Below are positions 1 to 5,627 of a stretch of DNA of 11,389 bases, in pieces (position 1 is the first letter of the stretch; every line of letters begins with the position of its first letter). Source of the stretch: an uncultured Bacillota bacterium (GTDB lineage: Bacteria; Bacillota; Clostridia; UBA1381). The translations under genes and the position numbers were made by a program. The stretch is taken from positions 1 to 11,389 of the forward strand of contig CASFSH010000039.1 in assembly GCA_949297205.1 (NCBI GenBank), given 5' to 3'. Below the pieces are notes generated by a model. That model had not been told where the DNA came from and made no database searches. It saw only the letters and a program-made list of their open reading frames with translations.

Positions 1-101
1 TATGCCTCAAGAACTGAATAACCTTCTTTTGTCAGATTAAACTTAAGTATCTCAACTATTGGTTGTTCATCATCTATAACCAACACAGTTCTTTGTTCCA
101 T
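1..101 (-). CDS. Response regulator, OmpR/PhoB type, N-terminal fragment
   Basis: Only the first 33 codons lie in the window; the gene runs off the left edge. The translation starts MEQRTVLVIDDEQPIVEI and continues into an LKFNLTKEGY-like helix. This is the beta1-alpha1 part of a receiver domain. The acidic pair D10-D11 and E12 would bind the Mg2+ needed for phosphorylation; the phosphoacceptor aspartate (near residue 53 in this family) is outside the window. The wording is closest to OmpR-class regulators such as WalR, PhoP or PhoB of Firmicutes, which control envelope or phosphate genes, but the DNA-binding half is not visible, so the subfamily is inference. The ATG at 99-101 is preceded on the minus strand by AGAAAGGA at good spacing. 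A candidate promoter lies at 265-293. Confidence 0.85.
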   Translation of the reverse strand, partial: MEQRTVLVIDDEQPIVEILKFNLTKEGYSVLEA

Positions 102-264
102 AACTCTGTATCCTTTCTGTCAATTTTATGTAATCGTTTCAACCCATATTCTGTTATATTAACCAATAACCCTTTCCATAATCCGTTACATTAATTATAT
201 AAAAATATTTTCACTCATAATACAATACAACATTTGCCATATGATAACATTCTGCTTAAGTTAT

Positions 265-293
265 ATTTTATCAAATTTTTTTGGTTTAATCAA
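265..293 (-). promoter_or_regulatory. Candidate sigma-A promoter of the response regulator
   Basis: Read on the minus strand: TTGATT, a 17-base spacer ending in TGA, then TAAAAT. This matches the -35 at 4/6 and the -10 at 5/6, with an extended -10 TGn. Transcription would start near 258, giving a leader of about 155 bases. The rest of 102-358 is very AT-rich; the only other structure seen is a weak all-AT inverted repeat at 332-350, too weak to call a terminator for the upstream gene. Chance matches are likely in such AT-rich DNA. Confidence 0.45.
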
Positions 294-358
294 GTATTTT
301 TTTTATTATTTTCATAAATTTTGTATTAAAATAATATATCATGTATATTACAAACGCC

Positions 359-964
359 TTAGTTGCTGAGAAGATAGGAATATTTTGAATACAGGCGTAT
401 ACCTTCTGCAATTTCAGCTGACGATAATCTTGATTGCAAATATGCTTTCAGTTCTTTTTTTTCTTCTGCTGTCAGTCCGCCGGATAAAAGCCCCATTACA
501 TATCCCACATCAATTTTTGATGCAAGGGAAGTCCCCTTTGCGAAATCTGATACATTTACATTATCTTTTATATAATCATACCGACTGTCATATGCACTTG
601 CAGGTGTTTTTACAGAGTTTTGGGTTGTGGTATTTTCACTGTCCGGCACTTCATTTTCAGTATTTTTATCCTTTTCTATCTCATCTTCATATTCTTTTGC
701 CTTTTCTTTCAATGCTTCCGAAGTCCCGTCCTTTTCAAGCTGATTAATTATATTTACAAGTTCATCATTATCAAGATACGGTTCTATTTCCTTTAATATT
801 TCTTCATCGGAAATTACTTCTTCTACCACTTTGGAAATTTCTTTAAACTTAGGCTTTATTAGAAAATTAAACACCGATACACCGGCGATGACAATAACCA
901 AAATCAACGATCCCAAAACTATTGCACATATTTTAAGTCTTTTTGCAACTGTTTTATTTTTCAA
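359..964 (-). CDS. Single-pass membrane protein of unknown function
   Basis: I do not recognise this protein. From the TTG at 962-964 it has 201 residues. It begins with a basic stretch (KNKTVAKRLK) and a strongly hydrophobic helix at about residues 12-36, read as a signal anchor with the rest outside the membrane. A Glu/Lys-rich, probably helical or coiled segment follows (about 38-100), then a Ser/Thr/Asn-rich linker (about 100-125) and a C-terminal helical part containing GLTAEEKKELKAYL and ending in LYSKYSYLLSN. An ATG at 983-985 would add seven residues, but it has no ribosome binding site and would lie only about 12 bases from the predicted transcription start. The TTG sits behind AGAAAGGGTGG, so I prefer it. 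The neighbour downstream on the same strand is a response regulator, but a 257-base gap and a separate candidate promoter argue against a tight operon. Confidence 0.7.
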   Translation of the reverse strand: MKNKTVAKRLKICAIVLGSLILVIVIAGVSVFNFLIKPKFKEISKVVEEVISDEEILKEIEPYLDNDELVNIINQLEKDGTSEALKEKAKEYEDEIEKDKNTENEVPDSENTTTQNSVKTPASAYDSRYDYIKDNVNVSDFAKGTSLASKIDVGYVMGLLSGGLTAEEKKELKAYLQSRLSSAEIAEGIRLYSKYSYLLSN

Positions 965-1003
965 TTTTCGCCACCCTTTCTGCATTTTTTTTACTTATTT
1001 TAT

Positions 1004-1032
1004 ATTATACTATAAATTTAAAAATAATTCAA
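1004..1032 (-). promoter_or_regulatory. Sigma-A-type promoter of the membrane protein gene
   Basis: On the minus strand: TTGAAT, 17-base spacer, perfect TATAAT (1009 down to 1004). The predicted start of transcription is near 997. This leaves about 33 bases before the TTG start at 964 but only about 12 before the ATG at 985, which helps decide the start codon. Confidence 0.6.
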
Positions 1033-1083
1033 TATAAAAAAATATATATTATAAACAAAATTATAAGGAAAAATTTATAATTT

Positions 1084-1112
1084 TTGATTTTTGTTTTTTT
1101 TTGTTATAAAAT
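1084..1112 (+). promoter_or_regulatory. Candidate promoter of the amidohydrolase operon
   Basis: TTGATT (1084-1089), 17-base spacer, TAAAAT (1107-1112), a 4/6 and 5/6 match to the sigma-A consensus. It lies in the divergent, extremely AT-rich gap between the minus-strand membrane protein gene and the plus-strand amidohydrolase. The leader would be about 138 bases. AT-rich composition makes false matches likely. Confidence 0.4.
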
Positions 1113-1256
1113 ATATTTTGGAAAATTGTCCATGTTTTCATTTTTGTATTTTATTATGCATAATTTGTATTTTTAGTGGAAGATACATGCTCATATTCTG
1201 AGACACCGGACAAACTTTCTATACACATTAATTTATATGACAGGATGGCGTTTGTT

Positions 1257-2066
1257 ATGGTTATAGATTTTCACACTCATATTTTTCCTGACAAAATTGC
1301 AGAAAAAGCAATTAAAGTTCTGGAAAACAACATACATGAAATTAACGGAACGGAAGAATATGCCGTTCTTAACGGCACATTGGATGATATAAAAAATTCC
1401 ATGAAAAAAAATGATATTACATACTCCGTTATTATGCCTATTGCAACAAAAATGTCCCAAACTCATACGATAAATGAGTTTGCAGCATCAATAACAGGCA
1501 AAGATAATATAATTTCTTTTGGCAGTATACATCCCGAACAGGAAAACTACGAAGAACAGCTTATTCATATTAAATCACTTGGTTTGAAAGGGATAAAGCT
1601 GCATCCGGAATATCAGGGTTTTTTCATAGATTCTCCGGAATCAATAAGAATTTTAAAAAAAGCAGAGGAACTGGATCTTATTGTAATGCTTCATGCAGGA
1701 GTAGATAAAGGCATTGCTCCTCCTGTACATTGTCCCCCACAGCGTCTTAGAAATGCTTTAAATTATGTGTCGGGGAATAAAATAATTGCCGCTCATATGG
1801 GAGGATACAGAATGTGGGATGACGTTCTAAAATATTTATGCGGTACTCCAATTTATTTGGATACTTCATATTCCGTAGGGCGAATGTCTGATGAACTTAC
1901 CCTTGAAATATTCAAAAAACACGGCACTGATAAAATTCTGTTTGGATCAGATTCGCCATGGCAGGATCAGGGAGAAACTGTCAGAGCAGTAAAAAAACTC
2001 GGTCTTGACAAAAACATTGAAGATAATATATTATATAATAATGGAGCAAAGTTATTAAATCTCTGA
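1257..2066 (+). CDS. Metal-dependent amidohydrolase (Amidohydro_2/COG2159 type)
   Basis: A TIM-barrel hydrolase of about 269 residues. It opens with MVIDFHTHIFP, whose H6-x-H8 is the first metal-binding motif of the amidohydrolase superfamily. Further ligand-like residues follow in the usual order: KLHPE (H116), MLHAGVD (H146), AAHMGG (H180) and FGSDSPW (D232). This set fits the Amidohydro_2 family (ACMSD/2-pyrone-dicarboxylate lactonase relatives), which hydrolyse or decarboxylate small molecules using Zn2+ or a similar metal. The substrate cannot be read from sequence. I chose the ATG at 1257 because the protein then starts right at strand 1 and AGGATGG lies upstream. An in-frame GTG at 1176 and an ATG at 1245 would add 27 and 4 residues without a better ribosome binding site. 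The MreB-family gene follows 38 bases later on the same strand, a probable operon. Confidence 0.85.
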   Translation: MVIDFHTHIFPDKIAEKAIKVLENNIHEINGTEEYAVLNGTLDDIKNSMKKNDITYSVIMPIATKMSQTHTINEFAASITGKDNIISFGSIHPEQENYEEQLIHIKSLGLKGIKLHPEYQGFFIDSPESIRILKKAEELDLIVMLHAGVDKGIAPPVHCPPQRLRNALNYVSGNKIIAAHMGGYRMWDDVLKYLCGTPIYLDTSYSVGRMSDELTLEIFKKHGTDKILFGSDSPWQDQGETVRAVKKLGLDKNIEDNILYNNGAKLLNL

Positions 2067-2104
2067 AACAAAAATAATTGATTCTTTTACGAAAGGATAA
2101 ATCC

Positions 2105-3145
2105 ATGAATATTAATTCTTTATTAAACAATACCCTTTCAAATGATATGGGCATAGATATAGGAACAGAATCCACTCTTATATACATGGCAGGAAGCGGG
2201 CTGGTATTAAAAGAGCCTTCTTATATTGCATATGATATATATTCGGAAAAAATTGAGGCGGTAGGAACACAAGCAAAAGAAATGTTAGGTAAAGCTCCTT
2301 CTTGTATAAAAATTGTAAGACCCATTTTTAACGGTGTTATATCAAATAAGAATATGGCGTGTCAAATGATGCATGAATTTATTTCCTCAATATCTCAAAA
2401 AACTGTACTTAAACCAAGAATAATTGCTTCTGTTTCAATGGGGAGCACACAAGTTGAACAGCGTGCCCTGTGTGATGTTCTCAATGAAGCCGGTGCAAGA
2501 GATGTTTATCTTATTGAAGAACCCCTTGCGGCCGCTTCAGGTGCCGGATGTGACATTTCTTTGGCAAGAGGTATGCTTATTGCAGATATAGGTGCAGGAA
2601 GCTGTGATGTAGCATCAATATCATTGGGCAATTCCGTCATCGGAAAATCCACTACTACTGCCGGTGATTCTTTCACAAACGAAATAACAAAATATGTACG
2701 GAAAAATTATAATATGAATATAGGTTTTCTTACATCGGAAAAAATAAAAAAAGAAATCGGATGTGCATATCCTTTTGACGGTATCAAATCCATGACTGTA
2801 TACGGAAGTGATCTTACAAACGGAATACCGCGTTTTATTACCTTATCATCAGAAGAAATAAGAGATATTTTTAATCCTCTTTTATTACAGATTGCCGACA
2901 TAATCAAAACAACTCTCGAAGATACTCCTCCCGAACTTCAGTCAGACATTCTTGAAGACGGAATTCTTTTAACAGGAGGGGGCGCAAAACTGCACGGAAT
3001 CGATCGCTGGCTAAGAATGGAAACCGGCATGAAAGTATTTGTAACGGAAAACATGGAAGAATGTGTTATAAACGGTGTGGGAGCGGAACTTGCCAAATTA
3101 GATATTCCAAATAATCAGACAACAAAATTTTACTATTCCCTTTAA
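2105..3145 (+). CDS. mreB: MreB/Mbl-family bacterial actin (divergent)
   Basis: A 346-residue actin-fold ATPase. The phosphate-1 loop is GIDIGTESTLIY (16-27), followed by LVLKEPS. The middle region keeps VEQRALCDVLNEAGARDVYLIEEPLAAA (about 117-144), including the LIEEP segment that carries the catalytic glutamate of MreB. Phosphate-2 is DIGAGSCDVA (161-170) and the adenosine motif is LLTGGGAKLHGID (288-300). MreB proteins polymerise under the membrane and direct cell-wall synthesis and rod shape. Several conserved positions differ from typical MreB: DIGAGSCD instead of DIGGGTTE, TAGDSF instead of a GGD motif, and no EEPTG segment before phosphate-2. It is probably a paralogue rather than the main MreB, and no mreC/mreD follow. 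The symbol is family-level. The ATG at 2105 follows GAAAGGA at correct spacing. Confidence 0.85.
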   Translation: MNINSLLNNTLSNDMGIDIGTESTLIYMAGSGLVLKEPSYIAYDIYSEKIEAVGTQAKEMLGKAPSCIKIVRPIFNGVISNKNMACQMMHEFISSISQKTVLKPRIIASVSMGSTQVEQRALCDVLNEAGARDVYLIEEPLAAASGAGCDISLARGMLIADIGAGSCDVASISLGNSVIGKSTTTAGDSFTNEITKYVRKNYNMNIGFLTSEKIKKEIGCAYPFDGIKSMTVYGSDLTNGIPRFITLSSEEIRDIFNPLLLQIADIIKTTLEDTPPELQSDILEDGILLTGGGAKLHGIDRWLRMETGMKVFVTENMEECVINGVGAELAKLDIPNNQTTKFYYSL

Positions 3146-3174
3146 AAAAAAAATTATTGAAAGGCCTTTTATCC

Positions 3175-3918
3175 ATGATGTTAAAATCCAATGAATCAAT
3201 AGATGATTTACAGATTTCGGGTTTAAAAATAATACAGAATACAAAAGGTTTCAGATTTGGTACCGACGCAGTTATTCTTGCTGATTTTTCAAAAAACATA
3301 AGATCAGGAGAAACCCTTGATTTGTGTACCGGCAGCGGTATAATACCTCTATTGCTTTATGCCAAGACAAATACCCCTCATTTCTGTGGTATAGAAATAC
3401 AGGAAGAAATAGCCGACATGGCAAAGCGGTCAGTTGAAATGAACAACCTGAATGATAAAATAGATATATGCTGCGGAGATTTGAAAAACAGTATTTCAAT
3501 TTACGGGAAGAGAAGATTTGATTTGATAACCTGTAATCCGCCCTATATGAAAGCAGGGTCAGCCATTTTAAATGAAACCGATGCAAAAATTATATCTCGG
3601 CATGAAGTAAAATGTACATTAGAAGATATAATTAAAGTTTCATCATCTATGCTGACTCTTACAGGGCATTTAACCATGGTTCATAAACCGTCAAGACTTT
3701 GTGATATTATTTATCTTATGAGAAGCTGCGGAATAGAACCCAAGTGCTTACGCTTTATACACAATCACCCATGGGATGCACCGATGCTTGTACTGATCGA
3801 CGGTCTTTACGGCGGAAAAAGCGATGTAAAAATATTGCCTCCCCTTATCCTGCGAAATGATGACGGAAGCGACACCGAAGAATATGAAAAAATACACTTT
3901 CCCAATAAAAACATATAA
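3175..3918 (+). CDS. trmN6: tRNA1(Val) adenine-37 N6-methyltransferase family protein
   Basis: A 247-residue class I SAM-dependent methyltransferase of the YfiC/TrmN6 family (COG4123). In E. coli this enzyme methylates N6 of A37 next to the anticodon of tRNA1(Val). The N-terminal FRFGTDAVILADF (26-38) is typical of the family. The SAM-binding motif I is LDLCTGSG (48-55), an acidic GIEIQ strand follows, and the catalytic NPPY lies at 121-124 in ITCNPPYMKAG. The RHE segment after it is also a family feature. The ATG at 3175 follows GAAAGG at a 10-base spacing; a second ATG at 3178 and a TTG at 3157 are less likely. The gap to the MreB-family gene is 29 bases, and a hairpin begins at its stop codon. 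trmN6-like and rsmI genes are also neighbours in Bacillus (yabB-yabC), supporting the call. Exact tRNA substrate is not proven. Confidence 0.88.
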   Translation: MMLKSNESIDDLQISGLKIIQNTKGFRFGTDAVILADFSKNIRSGETLDLCTGSGIIPLLLYAKTNTPHFCGIEIQEEIADMAKRSVEMNNLNDKIDICCGDLKNSISIYGKRRFDLITCNPPYMKAGSAILNETDAKIISRHEVKCTLEDIIKVSSSMLTLTGHLTMVHKPSRLCDIIYLMRSCGIEPKCLRFIHNHPWDAPMLVLIDGLYGGKSDVKILPPLILRNDDGSDTEEYEKIHFPNKNI

Positions 3919-3948
3919 ATCTGTATATAGTTTAAATACAGATTTTTT
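3917..3948 (+). terminator. Intrinsic terminator after trmN6
   Basis: AAATCTGTAT (3917-3926) pairs perfectly with ATACAGATTT (3936-3945) across a 9-base loop, and a run of six T (3943-3948) ends the structure. The stem is AT-rich, so termination may be partial and rsmI may be reached by read-through. A weak promoter-like pair, TTTAAA (3931-3936) and TATAAC (3954-3959) at 17 bases, could serve rsmI separately. Confidence 0.6.
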
Positions 3949-3996
3949 ATGATTATAACCATGCTGCTATGAACAGCGGATCGGAGGAAATAAAAA

Positions 3997-4845
3997 ATGT
4001 ACGGAACATTGTATCTGTGTGCAACTCCCATCGGCAATTTGTCCGATGTTTCGGCACGATTAATCGAAACTCTGAATAATGCCGATCTGATAGCTGCCGA
4101 AGACACAAGAGTAACAATAAAACTCCTTAATCATTTTAATATAAAAAAACCCCTTACAAGCTATCACGAACATAATAAGGCAGAAAAAGGCAAATATATT
4201 ATTTCTCTTCTCAAAGAAGGAAAAAATATTGTGCTTGTTTCAGATGCAGGGACTCCGGCAATATCGGATCCCGGCGAAGATCTCGTTAAACTGTGTATAG
4301 AAAATGACATAAATATCACATCCGTGCCCGGATGTGTTGCCGCAATAAATGCATTGATTCTTTCCGGATTCTCAACAAAAAGATTTTCCTTTGAAGGTTT
4401 TTTGTCTGTGAACAAAAGACACCGCCGCGAACATCTTGAATCCCTTAAAAATGATACCCACACTTTGATATTTTATGAAGCTCCTCACAAATTAGTATAT
4501 ACTCTTGAGGATATGTCGGAATTTTTTGGGAAAAACAGAAAAATAGCTTTGGCAAGAGAACTTACAAAACTCCATGAAGAAGTTATCAGGCTTACACTTG
4601 GTGAGGCTTCGGAAAAATTCAGAGAAGAAAAGCCACGCGGAGAATATGTAATTATAGTCGAGGGCAAACAGGACACCGACAAAGTACAAGAACAATACTG
4701 GTGGAGCGATTTTACAGTACGCGAACACGTTGACGAATATATAAAAAAAGGTATGTCCTCGAAAGATGCCATAAAAGCTGTTGCCCTTGACAGGCAAACT
4801 CAAAAAAGAGAAATTTACAACGAATATCATTCCGAAAAGAGTTGA
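3997..4845 (+). CDS. rsmI: 16S rRNA (cytidine-1402-2'-O)-methyltransferase RsmI
   Basis: A 282-residue enzyme of normal family length. RsmI methylates the ribose 2'-OH of C1402 in the decoding centre of 16S rRNA, using SAM. The tetrapyrrole-methylase-like fold is shown by LYLCATPIGNLSDVSARL (5-22), AAEDTR (33-38), VSDAGTPAISDPG (81-93), the VPG loop followed by a small-residue helix, FEGFLSV, FYEAPHKL, ARELTKLHEE and RGEYVIIVEG. A short C-terminal helical domain follows (about 230-282). The ATG at 3997 follows GGAGGAA (3983-3989). A small membrane-anchored gene starts five bases after its stop, suggesting co-transcription. Nothing is missing or unusual. Confidence 0.96.
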   Translation: MYGTLYLCATPIGNLSDVSARLIETLNNADLIAAEDTRVTIKLLNHFNIKKPLTSYHEHNKAEKGKYIISLLKEGKNIVLVSDAGTPAISDPGEDLVKLCIENDINITSVPGCVAAINALILSGFSTKRFSFEGFLSVNKRHRREHLESLKNDTHTLIFYEAPHKLVYTLEDMSEFFGKNRKIALARELTKLHEEVIRLTLGEASEKFREEKPRGEYVIIVEGKQDTDKVQEQYWWSDFTVREHVDEYIKKGMSSKDAIKAVALDRQTQKREIYNEYHSEKS

Positions 4846-4850
4846 ATATT

Positions 4851-5135
4851 ATGAGCGAAAAAAACACCAAAAAAGCTATCTTGTTGGGACTGGGAGCTGT
4901 TGCTGCATATAAATTCATAAATGGCGACGGAATTTTCAACAAACCAAGATTTTATTTTGTATATAAAGCCGCAAAAAAATATTTATCCTCCTCTCATCCG
5001 GATGCTGTTTTGGGTAAAATAATAAAAACCTCAGGTGGTGCATCCTGCATTATTTATGAAAATAACAGGCAATTTATGCTTTCTGTTTCAAAGGCTCCTG
5101 ACGGAACTTATATTTTTCATGAATCAGAACTGTAA
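4851..5135 (+). CDS. Small membrane-anchored protein of unknown function
   Basis: A 94-residue protein that I do not recognise. After a short polar start (MSEKNTKK) it has a hydrophobic helix at about residues 9-22 (AILLGLGAVAAYKF), probably an uncleaved membrane anchor. A basic, aromatic stretch follows (KPRFYFVYKAAKKYL, about 34-48). The C-terminal half looks like a small beta-rich domain (AVLGKIIKTSGGASCIIY and DGTYIFHESEL). The ATG at 4851 is preferred; an in-frame TTG at 4842 overlaps the rsmI stop but lacks spacing for a ribosome binding site. AAAGAG just inside the end of rsmI could act as the binding site, so translation is probably coupled to rsmI. No catalytic motif is visible. Confidence 0.65.
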   Translation: MSEKNTKKAILLGLGAVAAYKFINGDGIFNKPRFYFVYKAAKKYLSSSHPDAVLGKIIKTSGGASCIIYENNRQFMLSVSKAPDGTYIFHESEL

Positions 5136-5160
5136 CATTTTTTTACCTCCTGCGTAAAAT
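5132..5160 (+). promoter_or_regulatory. Weak candidate promoter of the cysteine-rich peptide gene
   Basis: GTAACA (5132-5137), 17-base spacer, TAAAAT (5155-5160): 4/6 and 5/6 matches to sigma-A elements, overlapping the stop codon of the preceding gene. A start near 5167 would give a 45-base leader with a small hairpin GAAGA/TCTTC (5168-5183). Confidence 0.3.
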
Positions 5161-5211
5161 ATATTATGAAGATAATTTTCTTCTGAGATATTTATTTTTG
5201 GAGGTTTTATT

Positions 5212-5355
5212 ATGGGTTTATTCGGAGGTTGTTCAAACGGCGGCTCAGATTCATGGATTTGGATTCTTATAATTATTGTTTTGGTTTTATGTTGCTGTGA
5301 CAGCGGAAATGGACTGTTAGGCGGCAATTGCTGCAATAACAATAACTGCTGCTGA
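5212..5355 (+). CDS. 47-residue cysteine-rich single-helix membrane peptide
   Basis: A very small gene that length cut-offs would miss. The peptide has three parts: a Gly/Ser-rich start (MGLFGGCSNGGSDS), a hydrophobic helix WIWILIIIVLVL (15-26), and a tail of Cys, Gly and Asn containing CCC (27-29) and ending NCCNNNNCCC-like. It has eight cysteines in all (C7, C27-29, C40-41, C46-47). Coding is supported by an excellent GGAGG (5200-5204) seven bases before the ATG, and by a strong terminator eight bases after the TGA. The pattern resembles short Gly/Cys-rich one-helix peptides common in Clostridia and the YjcZ-type small sporulation-associated proteins of Bacillus. That likeness is from composition and layout only, and no function is claimed. 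Cysteines could bind metal or form disulphides. Confidence 0.75.
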   Translation: MGLFGGCSNGGSDSWIWILIIIVLVLCCCDSGNGLLGGNCCNNNNCC

Positions 5356-5362
5356 TTGTCAG

Positions 5363-5392
5363 AAGGGTGTTGCATTAAGCAGCACCCTTTTT
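5363..5392 (+). terminator. Intrinsic terminator after the cysteine-rich peptide
   Basis: AAGGGTGTTGC (5363-5373) pairs with GCAGCACCCTT (5379-5389) through one G-U pair, with a 5-base loop, followed by a T run (5388-5392). This is a strong, GC-containing hairpin, and it closes the transcript of the small peptide. Confidence 0.9.
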
Positions 5393-5466
5393 CAGGTTTT
5401 AGATGCAGGACACACTAAAATGAGACTTACAGTATTCCTTGTCAAACAGCCTACGAGATGGTACTT

Positions 5467-5502
5467 AGAATAATTGTTTTCATTCGCAGAATAATCATTT
5501 TC
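5467..5502 (+). repeat. Two 15-base near-identical direct repeats
   Basis: AGAATAATTGTTTTC (5467-5481) and AGAATAATCATTTTC (5488-5502) differ at two of 15 positions. Their starts are 21 bases apart, about two helical turns. They lie in the 235-base gene-free stretch 5393-5627 ahead of hemW. Such spacing is usual for sites bound by a dimer on one DNA face, but AT-rich DNA produces such repeats by chance too. Confidence 0.4.
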
Positions 5503-5506
5503 TTCT

Positions 5507-5531
5507 TAAATTTGCGTTTAATGCAAATTTA
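5507..5531. repeat. Perfect 9-base inverted repeat upstream of hemW
   Basis: TAAATTTGC (5507-5515) and GCAAATTTA (5523-5531) flank a 7-base loop. No T run follows on either strand, so it is not a normal terminator. It may be an operator or an mRNA leader hairpin. The rest of 5393-5627 shows no open reading frame with a ribosome binding site except the start of hemW, and no convincing promoter. Confidence 0.5.
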
Positions 5532-5627
5532 TGTAAAAAACCAAACTTATATTTCACGTTGTTTTATACGTTCCATACTGAATACTACAACCTTTTAAAT
5601 ATTATTTTTTCGAAAGGATTTAATAAA

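Noticed and set aside
332..350. AT-only inverted repeat as terminator of the membrane protein gene
   Set aside because: The stem has no G-C pair at all and no clear T run on the minus strand; it is common in DNA of this composition.
831..1037. Plus-strand open frame opposite the membrane protein gene
   Set aside because: No ribosome binding site and low-complexity sequence; it lies antisense to a gene with a better promoter, helix and codon pattern.
1176..1256. GTG start extending the amidohydrolase by 27 codons
   Set aside because: The extension has no family-like sequence and no ribosome binding site; the fold starts at MVIDFHTH.
5124..5375. Minus-strand open frame of 83 codons, rich in Gln, Leu and Pro
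   Set aside because: It is the complement of the cysteine-rich peptide gene and its terminator. Its Gln/Leu runs mirror the Cys/Asn codons, and the plus-strand gene has the ribosome binding site.
5559..5627. Upstream extension of hemW by 23 codons
   Set aside because: No ribosome binding site there; the ATG at 5628 has GAAAGGA and fits the family start.
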